The notes: generated by a model from the sequence alone, not told the origin. Shown: positions 1 through 8,366, numbered from the stretch's first letter. The stretch: 9,959 nt of DNA from Planctomycetia bacterium (GCA_009919445.1 RGBY01000080.1:1-9959); one strand, 5' to 3'. Numbers and translations: made by a program.

Positions 1-2
1 CA

Positions 3-176
3 AAGGTGCTGATTGAGCGGTGGTGGCGGCACTACAACACTCGTCGACCACACAGTGCACTGAGCTTAGAATCGAATATGCCAATCCTCTACAAAACCCG
101 AACGTTTTCCTCTCCAACTCAATTGATTCTTGTTGGAACGGGCCAGACAGGCGTGCCAAGCGGCACCGCGCAATAA
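3..176 (+). pseudogene. C-terminal tail of an IS3-like transposase (partial, enters from the left edge)
   Basis: Read from base 3, this frame gives IERWWRHYNTRRPHSAL (about positions 12-62), followed by unrelated-looking residues to a TAA at 174-176. The W-x-x-x-Y-N-x-x-R-P-H-S-x-L signature is the end of the integrase (DDE) core of IS3-family and related transposases; the catalytic acids would lie left of the window. In most relatives the motif continues as a G-Y-x-P-P-A type tail. Here the sequence departs right after SAL, so the element is probably cut or decayed at about position 62 and what follows is flanking DNA read through by chance. The piece ends 32 bp before the next gene, so an old insertion has probably replaced that gene's upstream region. 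The class call rests on one motif. Confidence 0.6.
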
Positions 177-208
177 CTGTCGACAAAATAACACGGACCA
201 AAATCAAG

Positions 209-1237
209 ATGTCCAAACAACCGCAACCACCAAAGTCCACTGGCAAGACACCTTTCTTCAAGCCGCCCTGGTGGCTCAGAGGCGGTCACGCCCAGACAAT
301 CATCGGCTCGCAGTGGCCGCAGCGACTCCCTAAGGAAAAGGCCGTCATTCGAACAGTTGATCTCGGCGACGGCGATGCGGTAGCCGTCCACGACGACACC
401 CCAAAGAGCTGGCAACCGTCCGGAAAGGTGATTGTTATGGCACATGGAGTGTCTGATGATCACCGCTCCCCGTTCCTGGTGCGTCTTAAAACAAAACTTT
501 ACGAACGCGGCGTACGTGTGTTCCGCTGGGACATGCGTGGCTGCGGCGCAGGAAAGCCGCTTGCCCGCAGGCCCTACCATGCCGGTTGCTCGGGAGATCT
601 GGCAAAGGTGGTGGACGCTGTGATCGCGTGGACTGGCGGTCCTGCAAGCGTGCCGCCTGACCTGTCACTGTTCGGTGTATCGCTCGGTGGCAATGTGCTA
701 CTGAAGTACCTCGGTGAAGAACCAAAACGGGTTCCTGCGGCGGTTCGGCATGCGATTGCAGTGAACCCACCGATTGATCTTGTCATGGGTGTCAAAGCCA
801 TCGGCACAGGCACAAGCCGCATTTATGACCGGCACCTCACACGGCGGCTTGTGGCTCGTCTCGAAGAGTGGTGGCAGGAGCGACCGGATGCAATACGGCC
901 TGCCGAAGGCAGGCGGCCACGTAGTCTGTTGGAGTTTGACAACTGGTTCACAGCGTCTGCGGTCGGCTTCCGTGATGCTCTCGACTACTACCAGAAGTCA
1001 AGTGCCTCACAGTTCATTCCAGCGATTAGCACCCCGACAACAATCATTGCCAGCAGAGACGATCCGCTCGTGCCATTCGCGATGTTCGATGACAAACGGG
1101 TTTCCTACCCTTCGTGCGTAAGGCTGGTCGCCACGGACCAAGGCGGACACGTCGGTTTCATTGGCCGCGTAGACGGAGATCCCGATAGCCGCTGGCTCGA
1201 CTGGCGGGTGATCGAAATGGTTTCACCGCAGGGCTAA
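209..1237 (+). CDS. YheT-family alpha/beta-fold hydrolase
   Basis: This encodes 342 residues, close to E. coli YheT (about 340). The family is a group of cytosolic alpha/beta hydrolases related to the ABHD1/2/3 esterases, and the physiological substrate is not known. The start region has the family hallmark PPWWLRGGHAQTI (residues 19-31). HG at 79-80 is in the oxyanion-loop position, and RGCGAG (110-115) with YHAG (123-126) are also family-typical. The catalytic triad is visible: nucleophile Ser158 in GVSLGGN, Asp285 in SRDDPLVP, and His314 in QGGHVGF. The reading frame is open upstream to position 20, but those residues overlap the transposase tail and do not resemble the family, so the ATG at 209 is preferred. 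No strong ribosome binding site precedes it. It converges on the downstream oxidoreductase gene and has no obvious operon partner. Confidence 0.9.
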   Translation: MSKQPQPPKSTGKTPFFKPPWWLRGGHAQTIIGSQWPQRLPKEKAVIRTVDLGDGDAVAVHDDTPKSWQPSGKVIVMAHGVSDDHRSPFLVRLKTKLYERGVRVFRWDMRGCGAGKPLARRPYHAGCSGDLAKVVDAVIAWTGGPASVPPDLSLFGVSLGGNVLLKYLGEEPKRVPAAVRHAIAVNPPIDLVMGVKAIGTGTSRIYDRHLTRRLVARLEEWWQERPDAIRPAEGRRPRSLLEFDNWFTASAVGFRDALDYYQKSSASQFIPAISTPTTIIASRDDPLVPFAMFDDKRVSYPSCVRLVATDQGGHVGFIGRVDGDPDSRWLDWRVIEMVSPQG

Positions 1238-1287
1238 TTGCTCGATCACCGTTTCTGCCAGCATTCCGGTCCGCCACGACAGACCTT

Positions 1288-2727
<1,440 letters not shown>

Positions 2728-2733
2728 GTTTCG

Positions 2734-2737
2734 CCTC
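2734..2737 (-). promoter_or_regulatory. Ribosome binding site that decides the oxidoreductase start
   Basis: The minus strand reads GAGG followed by six bases and then ATG (2727). This is standard Shine-Dalgarno spacing. It overlaps the alternative TTG start at 2739, which makes that upstream start unlikely. Confidence 0.6.
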
Positions 2738-2812
2738 AACCGTTTGTGGCCTGAAAAATCCTTTGTCCGGCGTAGATTTTAGTGGGACTGAGTATCAACT
2801 GAACAGCCACAC

Positions 2813-2846
2813 GCGTGAAAGTTAGAACGGTCACCGGAACTTTCGC
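2813..2846. repeat. Inverted repeat upstream of the oxidoreductase gene
   Basis: GCGTGAAAGTT (2813-2823) pairs with AACTTTCGC (2838-2846) around a 14-base loop, giving nine pairs with one bulged T. It lies about 90 bp upstream of the oxidoreductase start and straddles the edge of repeat copy A. The left arm is not conserved in copy B, so the hairpin is specific to this locus. It could be an operator, a transcript hairpin or the end of a mobile element. Confidence 0.35.
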
Positions 2847-3012
2847 AAGCGTAGCACCTCCCTAGGACAGCCGAACCGTTGGCTTGGGCGGTAAGTCGCG
2901 CCCTCACCCACCTCGTGAATAGCAGAAGAAGGTGAGAAAGAGTCGGCTCATGCGGACAATTCTGCGATCGCCGCAGACCGCTTCTGAATCACCTTCAATG
3001 CGGCCGCGCGAT
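2827..3012 (-). repeat. Diverged direct repeat, copy A (~190 bp)
   Basis: This segment aligns with 5906-6102 in the same orientation. Shared blocks include ACTTTCGCAAGC followed by TAGCACCT, then CTCGTGAA, GCAGAAGAAGG, AGTCGGCTCATGCGGA, and a final AATGCGGC/GCGCGAT block. A poorly matching, gapped stretch lies in the middle (about 2875-2915 here). Read on the minus strand, copy A directly follows the IS91-type transposase remnant and ends about 100 bp upstream of the oxidoreductase start. It may be the non-coding end of that element. Substitutions do not clearly favour a coding frame on either strand. Confidence 0.7.
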
Positions 3013-3039
3013 CGAGTGTCGCGAAGGAACGGCAACGGT

Positions 3040-3569
3040 GCCCAGCGGTGATCAATGTCGACAATGGGCAGATCTTCCGGTGATGGTTGCATGAACTCTC
3101 CAACAGGATGACACTGCAGCAGTTCGCCCAAGGAGTCCGGCGGCCCCGGGCTGGTGATACCCGCGGCGGATCCAGCGGTTCACCCAGATACGTCAGAATT
3201 TTCCGAATCGACCCCGGGCCGCGTCGACTTTCGTGAACGTCTAGGGCCAACCCAGTTCCCGCGCTTGTGCCGGGGCAGGGTGTAGCGAACCCGTTCGGTT
3301 CGGTTACCAGTACCCACCACGACCGAAAGCCGATCTAGTGCAAACGCCAGCCTGGCACAGTAACGCAGCAGATGCTCGAGGCTCTGGAAGTACCCCGGCA
3401 CGTCCCGGTCAGCAAGCGAGATCGGAACGCTGGCATCAACGGAGAATCCGCTGTGCTGCCAGATGAGCATGTCGGCCGCGGCCTCAGAAAACTCGGCTCC
3501 CGGCTCAAGCCCGGCACGCTTAAGCCGCTGCCGATTGACGACGTCCCCGTGGTGGACTGGACAAGCCAC
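3040..3569 (-). pseudogene. Decayed IS91-family transposase, remnant 1 (internally deleted, frameshifted)
   Basis: The minus-strand frame open from about 3569 contains AADMLIWQHSGFSVDASV, LEHLLRYCARLAFALDRLS and ERVRYTLPRHK. These match the 'GFSxDASV ... LLRYCARPxFAxERL ... RVRY' block of IS91-type (Y2, IS801-like) transposases found widely in proteobacteria and planctomycetes. After RVRYTLPRHK (about 3265) the expected middle of the protein is missing. The C-terminal motif SIRKILTYLGEPLDPPRVSP then appears in another frame (about 3150-3210). The following PARGPP block needs a further shift at about 3141-3146, next to a run of four C on the plus strand, and continues as SLGELLQ and EDLPIVDID to about 3040. 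At least one large deletion and one single-base loss are therefore required, so it is not functional. The N-terminal zinc-finger region and catalytic tyrosines are not seen. Confidence 0.75.
3268..3396 (-). repeat. Transposase segment repeated at 3704-3830
   Basis: About 129 bp here aligns with 127 bp at 3704-3830 in the same orientation, by eye roughly three quarters identical. Both encode the GYF/GYY ... LLRYCAR ... RLSVVxGTG ... ERVRY block of an IS91-like transposase on the minus strand. The two are homologous fragments of related elements, not a recent duplication. Confidence 0.75.
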
Positions 3570-3671
3570 GTGTTCTTCTTCAAGCGGACGCTCTACATCC
3601 TCGTCACCAACACCGCGGCACTCTACTCCACGGTCCTCTATTTAGAAAACGCCCGGGCAGATGGACATGGC

Positions 3672-3694
3672 GCTGAAACACCTTGTTTTTCAGC
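3672..3694. repeat. Perfect 7-bp inverted repeat between the two transposase remnants
   Basis: GCTGAAA (3672-3678) and TTTCAGC (3688-3694) are perfectly complementary around a nine-base loop. It lies immediately beyond the stop of remnant 2. IS91-type elements carry hairpins near their ends, so this may be a relic of an element end; it could also be chance. It has no T-run typical of an intrinsic terminator on the minus strand. Confidence 0.35.
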
Positions 3695-3695
3695 A

Positions 3696-3857
3696 CTAAG
3701 CAATGTCGGGCAGGGCATAGCGAACCCGCTCGGGGCGGTCGCCCGTGCCGAGTACGACCGACAGCCGCTCTCGCGTAAACGCCGGCCGGGCACAGTAGCG
3801 CAGCAGATACTCAAGACGCTCATAATACCCTTTCTCGCTCACTGTCAGGCTCTGCAG
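3696..3857 (-). pseudogene. IS91-family transposase, remnant 2 (short internal fragment)
   Basis: The minus strand, read in the frame that stops at TAG 3696-3698, gives EKGYYERLEYLLRYCARPAF, then RERLSVVLGTGDRPERVRYALPDIA and the stop. This is the same IS91-type block as in remnant 1, and it keeps the canonical CARPAF where remnant 1 has CARLAF. Recognisable similarity starts about 3835; the few codons up to the stop of the upstream gene (3858) do not clearly belong to it. Only about 45 residues of an expected 350-500-residue protein remain, so this is a relic. It abuts the stop codon of the secreted delta-60 repeat gene. Confidence 0.7.
3704..3830 (-). repeat. Transposase segment repeated at 3268-3396
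   Basis: This is the second copy of the ~130 bp IS91-like block. Its spacing from the first copy is about 435 bp, same orientation, with substitutions spread along its length. Confidence 0.7.
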
Positions 3858-5861
3858 TCAACAGGCGTTGTACTGCATCACGTTGATAGCATCGTCTTGC
3901 GTTGATGACCCTGCGACGACTAGGCGACCATCATCACGAACGTGAACGCCGACGTTGACACCTGATGATGTGAACACGGCGCCTGGGAACGCCGAGTCGG
4001 TGCCAAAGGTATGGTCCAGAAATCCGCCGTCGGTCACCCGTTGTGTGAAGCCAACATCACCCGAGGCCAGAGTTGTGCCGCCGGCTATGACGATCTTGCC
4101 GTTGGCCTGCAACGCGATGGCGAAGACTTTAGGATTCTCTCCCAGATCGATTCCGAAAGCTCCCAGGCCGATTTGCGGATCGTCTGGAGGTGCGCCGAAC
4201 GGTAGATCATCCTGGCCGTTCGCTAGATATCGTGCGATGAAAGCGGTTATCTCACCCGTCTCAGAGTTGGTGGCCTGACCAGCTACCAGGTATTTTCCAT
4301 CGGGCTGGACCGCGATCACTTGTCCGTCAAAGTTGATGTTGGGTTGCGTGACATCGTATTTGTTGAGCAGTCCCCATTGCGGGTCCAGGGTGCCGTCGGA
4401 GAGTACGCGACCAGACGCGAAACCGGTCTGACCGGTGGTCGTCGGTATGGTCTGCCCGGTAAACGCGACCGAATCGTCCTGGAGGACGGTGGCGTCGCGG
4501 ATTACCAGATCGAAATCCGGTGGATCCAGGACACTCGCATTAAACGTCGAGTCTGGGGTCCCGTCAGCGAGGATGCGTTGAACCAAGGTGACGGATTTGG
4601 CGTTATGTTCAAAGTTTATGAACATGGTGATTCTGCCCTGAGAGTCCACCACCATGGTCCCTCCGGTCGCGGCCACATCTTCGGATACCCAAACTCCGTT
4701 CCCGTTGAAACTGGGGTCGAGGGCCCCGGATGAGGAGGTGCGCAGGATGACGAACTCTTGACCGTCAGAAATCGCCGAAAAAATGACGCCCCCTTCGTGG
4801 GTGGTGAGTGCAGTGGTTCGCAGCCCGGTGAACGGGACGCCCATGGGTCCACCGAAGGTTGGATCGAACTCGCCGGTGGCAGTAAAACGGATGATCCTAC
4901 CCTGGTCATCGCCCGACTCCCCGATAACCAAAGTTCGGCCCTGATCATCGAGAGCAGACTGAGTCGCCAGCAGGTGGACGTTCTGAAACGACGCGACGCC
5001 AGAGTCCCCAAACCCGGCATCGAGCGTCCCCGGCTGGGCGGGCGGGGACTGGAACCCAACTTTGGTGACCGGTCCAGCACCGCTTGCATTGGTCGCCCAA
5101 ACAGAAAAGGTGTAGGTCGTCTTGGCGGCAAGATCGGGGAAGGCAACCGAAGTGGTAGGCGTCAGATAGACCGAAGTCGTGCGTCCATCGTTGATGGTGG
5201 CGGTCGACGCAGTGACGGCCGGTGTGGCGGGCACCTGCCAGTTGGCTGTAAGTTCACAGGTGACTGTCGAAGAAACGGTGAGGTTGGCAACGGCTGCAGG
5301 TGCCGTGGGGGCTGGAGCGGGCGGAACCGCGCTGTCTTCCCAGCCTCGCACGGTAAACGCCCGTTCGTAGCCTGTCGTGGTGTTGCCGCTCGCAGGTGTC
5401 CACCGCAGCAGATCCCCTTGAGAAAGCGTGCGTTCCCGGAGAAGGCGGAGAAGCTTCCTGGGGTTGCTGGTGGTCGGTTGTGTCGACACATCCCGCCAAA
5501 CCTGCTCGGCAGCGTCCCACTTTTCCACCACACCGCTGGCGACTGCGGTGACCACAAATCCATCTTCCCCAGAGCCGACCACCTGCGCGGTTTCGATCAC
5601 CACAGGAGCCGGTCCCCACTGCGACGCGTCGAGGTACACGGACTCTGTAGGCAAGAGCGTGAAGAGGGCCGCCGCATCGGCTGCGAGGGCCAACCGTGAC
5701 TCCAGCCGCTCGCAAGGGTGCGACGTGCGGAGGGCACGACGGCGACGTCGTGCGGGTGCTGGGTGACGTCCGCGAGCGAACGAGGAAAGAAGCTGTGTAA
5801 GAAACGGAACCATCCTGCCCCCAAGCGGTAGTGATAGTGATATCGCGTGATGATTTGGCAT
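3858..5861 (-). CDS. Secreted planctomycete protein with Fn3 domain and seven delta-60 repeats
   Basis: This encodes 667 residues from the first ATG. Residues about 38-60 are an arginine-rich stretch followed by ERLESRLALA, the planctomycete version of a surface-export signal. Residues about 96-176 form a region ending in an aromatic-rich segment (VRGWED) that I cannot name. A fibronectin type III domain spans about 190-272 (ANLTVSS ... TTYTFSVWATNASGAGP). From about 278 come delta-60 repeats, each opening with an L-D-x-x-F-G type motif: 280 LDAGFG, 332 FDPTFG, 381 LDPSFN, 435 PDSTFN, 492 LDPQWG, 551 DDLPFG and 615 LDHTFG. The spacing is 49-64 residues, with DGxxxVAG strands between. Seven units suggest a seven-bladed beta-propeller, an inference. 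A likely role is cell-surface binding or structure; no catalytic motif is visible. An ATG at 5813 (Met17), behind a G-rich GGGGGCAGG, is an equally good start and gives a more usual signal length. Confidence 0.8.
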   Translation of the reverse strand: MPNHHAISLSLPLGGRMVPFLTQLLSSFARGRHPAPARRRRRALRTSHPCERLESRLALAADAAALFTLLPTESVYLDASQWGPAPVVIETAQVVGSGEDGFVVTAVASGVVEKWDAAEQVWRDVSTQPTTSNPRKLLRLLRERTLSQGDLLRWTPASGNTTTGYERAFTVRGWEDSAVPPAPAPTAPAAVANLTVSSTVTCELTANWQVPATPAVTASTATINDGRTTSVYLTPTTSVAFPDLAAKTTYTFSVWATNASGAGPVTKVGFQSPPAQPGTLDAGFGDSGVASFQNVHLLATQSALDDQGRTLVIGESGDDQGRIIRFTATGEFDPTFGGPMGVPFTGLRTTALTTHEGGVIFSAISDGQEFVILRTSSSGALDPSFNGNGVWVSEDVAATGGTMVVDSQGRITMFINFEHNAKSVTLVQRILADGTPDSTFNASVLDPPDFDLVIRDATVLQDDSVAFTGQTIPTTTGQTGFASGRVLSDGTLDPQWGLLNKYDVTQPNINFDGQVIAVQPDGKYLVAGQATNSETGEITAFIARYLANGQDDLPFGAPPDDPQIGLGAFGIDLGENPKVFAIALQANGKIVIAGGTTLASGDVGFTQRVTDGGFLDHTFGTDSAFPGAVFTSSGVNVGVHVRDDGRLVVAGSSTQDDAINVMQYNAC

Positions 5862-5905
5862 TTTCCAGTCTGTTGCCGTCTGTAAGGCCTTGGATCGAGG
5901 ATAGT

Positions 5906-6102
5906 ACGGTCAACAGCACTTTCGCAAGCTTAGCACCTGCCAGGAACAGGCCAACAGTTCGTTTTGGCTTCCTTTTCACGTTATGTCGCAGAATCACCCG
6001 TCTCGTGAACGGCAGAAGAAGGGGAGAACGAGTCGGCTCATGCGGAGAAATCTGCTACCGTCGCAGACCTCTGCCGAATCGCATTGAATGCGGCAGCGCG
6101 AT
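5906..6102 (-). repeat. Diverged direct repeat, copy B (~190 bp)
   Basis: This is the partner of 2827-3012, same orientation. Conserved blocks are ACGGTCA, ACTTTCGCAAGC, TAGCACCT, TCTCGTGAA, GCAGAAGAAGG, AGTCGGCTCATGCGGA and a GCGCGAT end. Copy B is about ten bases longer because of extra bases in the middle (about 5955-5990). It ends 45 bp upstream of the first ATG of the secreted delta-60 gene, so it probably includes that gene's promoter region. On the minus strand a poor promoter-like pair, TTGCGA and TACTAT 15 bases apart, falls at the downstream edge. No transposase fragment adjoins copy B, unlike copy A. Confidence 0.7.
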
Positions 6103-6228
6103 GTCAGTTGGCTGGCCTACCAGGCAGACGAGATTGAACCAAAGATGGACTGGTATACGCTCGCTGCTGCCATTGAGGCTCAATGAACCGGCTCACCGGG
6201 TACTCTTGGGCTCATTCCAAAGACGGCC
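6103..6228. other. Short gene-free stretch; one tiny ORF of doubtful status
   Basis: The whole gap between the two flanking genes is 5862-6228. Beyond repeat copy B it contains a plus-strand ORF of 32 codons at 6088-6186 that starts MRQRDVSWLAYQADEIEP and ends in AAAIEAQ and TGA. Its composition looks protein-like, but it has no clear ribosome binding site and overlaps the end of the repeat. It might be the C-terminal relic of a lost gene. I do not recognise it, and no function is proposed. Confidence 0.25.
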
Positions 6229-6507
6229 CTAGGCACCGGTCCGCAGCGGTTGGCCGATTGCCGTGGCCATGCTAGCCGCTAGGCTCCCAGCAGTGATCTG
6301 CATCACCACCTGCCAGCAGCCCTGGGCATCAGGCGTTACGATCCAGTGGGGCATCACCACCACCGATTGATGGACCGACTCAAAGCCGCCTTCCGACTGG
6401 CTGACTGACTCAATCGGAAAGGTCCAGAAGCCAGCCAGGCCACCGTTGCTTGCCACGCAACAATCAAGAGTGGCTTTGATATCAAGCCAGTCGTCTTCCA
6501 GGCTTCC
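6229..6507 (-). pseudogene. Out-of-frame C-terminal part of the GH57 gene
   Basis: In the frame that stops at TAG 6229-6231 the minus strand reads LEDDWLDIKATLDCCVASNG, then GLAGFWTFPIESVSQSEGGF and later SVVVMPHW. The W-x-F-P-I-E-[ST]-V-S-Q-S-E-x-G-F block and the following strand are typical of the C-terminal domain (DUF1926 type) of GH57 4-alpha-glucanotransferases. It therefore belongs to the same gene as the 6354-8366 frame. An upstream TGA in this frame (6508-6510) means the frames must switch at about 6495-6507. The offset fits loss of one base, and a corrected protein would have about 712 residues. It is either a sequence error or a real truncating mutation. Confidence 0.85.
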
Positions 6508-8366
6508 TCACCCGCTTCGTTACGGAAACAACGACCAGCTGCCTGGGCTGGCAGACCAGCAAAGTTGAATTCGATGGCAAGATGCTGGCAGAACGATGCC
6601 GGCAGGCCCTCGAGCTTGTAACCGATCTCAACCATCTCGCTGCCGGCCGAGAGGGTGACTGCCTTGGAGACTTTGAGGGGAATGCCCCAGACATTGCCGT
6701 GTCGGGTTAGTAACACCTGCATGCGGTCAGGATTACGACGGATGCTTGCCTCATAGCGACCGGTGGCAAAGTCACCCCGCTCCATGGCTTCTCCGGCAGC
6801 GACCGCCTGAGCAGAGGCCCCGACGTCGTAGAAATGGTCAATCAGACTTTTGCGGCGGGTGACGTCATAGCGAACCAGCTTTTCCAGTCCCTCCTGCTTA
6901 AAAGTAGCCAGCTGACTTGCATCAATGATGCTGCGGGCCTGCCCTGGGCCAGCCATGACCTGCTCGTGATAGGCCTCAGGCCGCCGGTCGAGGGTGGCCA
7001 GCAGATTATGCTGCTGGTGCCGGAGGTCATGCTCGTAGAGCATGCCGCCGTTTGTTGGAGAGAACCAAAGGTCGACATGTTCATTTGACAGTCGGACTTC
7101 GGTCCGACCGTCAAAGTCATAGTCAGAACTGACCGCCTCGACCCACTGTGCTGGCCGCTGTTCGGCGCGGTCGAGGGCGTTTTCAGCGGCGATCAACTCT
7201 TTGTAGATGGCGTTGCGGAGATGGGGCAGGTAGATGCCGCCAAAGGCCCCATGCCAATAGGCACAGTTGCACTGGCCGCGATAGGTGGCAGCCACGGCCT
7301 CGTCAAAGGCGGCCTGATCAGCTGGCCCGGTAGCCTCAAGTCGGGCCAGTCGGTTGCTCACCACCAGCATGCGGGCGTACATCTCGTTCGCTTCGGGATA
7401 ACGGTGGCGGAAGTTTCGCCACGAGCCACCGCGAACAAACGGTTCAATGGTGGCGAAAGACGGGTCTGTCTTGGCTGCCTGCCGGGCGCGGATGCAGGCC
7501 ATCTGCTTTTCAGGTGGCAGCACCCATTCGGTCATCTCGCGATAGCTGCATTCAGGAAGCCAGATTGGTCCGGCTGGTGGCTCATCACGAACAACCTCTG
7601 ACGGTAATGACATCGTGATCCAGTCACGGTTGGCCTCCAGCAGACTGAAAAAGCGTTCAAGCCAGCCCTCCTCAAAACAGGTGCGATGCGTATCAGGCCA
7701 GACGCCAAACTTTTCGCCATCGTCCCCAAACACAGCGATGCCACCGGGACGACGGTCCGCCAAAAATCGCAGGTGTTCGATAGTTGCCTCAGGAGCGGCA
7801 AAGGGAATGACATAGCGGAGGTGTTCACTCACCGGAAAAACAGTCAGCGTTTTTCCGTCAGCCTCAGTGAGCCAGGGTCGGTCGAGCTGATCGTCGGCCA
7901 GGCCCGCTGCCTTGAAGTGAAAGTCATCGAGAATTGTCCAGTTGATGCCAGCCGCTGCCAGGTCGCTGGTCATGCTGGGATCCCAGACCCGTTCGGCAAC
8001 CCACATGCCTGACACGGCCGTCTTGAGCCGCCGCTCTAGCCAGTCGGTGTAGCGACGGATCTGCCCAACTCGATCACGAGAAGGCAGCATGGCCAAGACG
8101 GGTTCATAGAAACCGCCACCGACAATCTCAATCTGCTTGGCCGCTGCCAGGGATGCTAGCTGATCGAGATACTCGGGGTGATGAGACTCAAGCCATTCTG
8201 CCAGGGGGCCACTGGTATGCAGGCCGATCCGAATGCCGGGATGCCGCTGGAGCAACTCGAGCATTGGCAGATAGCTGTCTTGATAGGCCTGCTCAATGAC
8301 ATCGTCGAAGTTGCCGACCGGCTGGTGGTCGTGGATGACAAAGACAAAGCGGACCGGAGCAGTCAT
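6354..8366 (-). CDS. GH57 4-alpha-glucanotransferase / alpha-amylase-like enzyme (frameshifted near its 3' end)
   Basis: The open frame from ATG 8366 gives 670 residues, of which about 621 are homologous. GH57 enzymes cleave or transfer alpha-1,4-glucan chains and would act here on glycogen-like polymers, probably in the cytoplasm since no signal peptide is seen. Conserved regions appear in order: HDHQPVG (12-18), GGGFYEPVL (83-91), WVAERVWDP (122-130) with nucleophile Glu125, and FGDDGEKFGVWP (213-224) with the acid/base Asp at 215 or, by spacing to the Thermococcus litoralis enzyme, 216. A central domain has YWHGAFGGIYLPHLR (370-384), then a DUF1926-type C-terminal domain from about 410. 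After residue about 621 (AGEE) the frame gives nonsense ending in SINRWW, while the true C-terminus continues in another frame to 6229. The frame is open upstream to 8543, but family homology begins at MTAPVRFVF, so 8366 is preferred. The gene upstream on the same strand is galT, 211 bp away. Confidence 0.85.
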   Translation of the reverse strand: MTAPVRFVFVIHDHQPVGNFDDVIEQAYQDSYLPMLELLQRHPGIRIGLHTSGPLAEWLESHHPEYLDQLASLAAAKQIEIVGGGFYEPVLAMLPSRDRVGQIRRYTDWLERRLKTAVSGMWVAERVWDPSMTSDLAAAGINWTILDDFHFKAAGLADDQLDRPWLTEADGKTLTVFPVSEHLRYVIPFAAPEATIEHLRFLADRRPGGIAVFGDDGEKFGVWPDTHRTCFEEGWLERFFSLLEANRDWITMSLPSEVVRDEPPAGPIWLPECSYREMTEWVLPPEKQMACIRARQAAKTDPSFATIEPFVRGGSWRNFRHRYPEANEMYARMLVVSNRLARLEATGPADQAAFDEAVAATYRGQCNCAYWHGAFGGIYLPHLRNAIYKELIAAENALDRAEQRPAQWVEAVSSDYDFDGRTEVRLSNEHVDLWFSPTNGGMLYEHDLRHQQHNLLATLDRRPEAYHEQVMAGPGQARSIIDASQLATFKQEGLEKLVRYDVTRRKSLIDHFYDVGASAQAVAAGEAMERGDFATGRYEASIRRNPDRMQVLLTRHGNVWGIPLKVSKAVTLSAGSEMVEIGYKLEGLPASFCQHLAIEFNFAGLPAQAAGRCFRNEAGEEAWKTTGLISKPLLIVAWQATVAWLASGPFRLSQSASRKAALSRSINRWW

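Noticed and set aside
20..208. N-terminal extension of the YheT-type hydrolase frame
   Set aside because: The extra 63 residues overlap the transposase tail in another frame, do not resemble the family, and the family N-terminus begins shortly after the ATG at 209.
1238..1287. Bidirectional terminator between the convergent hydrolase and oxidoreductase genes
   Set aside because: The 50-bp gap has no strong stem-loop and no T-run on either strand.
2948..3012. Repeat copy A as the C-terminal coding part of a protein also encoded by copy B (similar peptides ending in SA and TGA)
   Set aside because: The two copies also look alike in other frames simply because the DNA is similar, and no open frame extends through either copy into a recognisable protein.
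3858..3890. Truncation of the delta-60 protein by the adjacent transposase remnant
   Set aside because: The stop abuts the remnant, but the protein ends on a strand (NVMQYNAC) that completes the seventh repeat, so a natural end is at least as likely.
3372..3905. 177-residue plus-strand ORF in the transposase-remnant region
   Set aside because: It is antisense to two recognisable IS91-type remnants and overlaps the end of the delta-60 gene; the remnants explain the sequence better.
4758..5699. 313-residue plus-strand ORF
   Set aside because: It lies antisense inside the delta-60 repeat gene, is rich in Arg/Gly from GC-rich opposite-strand coding, and has no recognisable motif.
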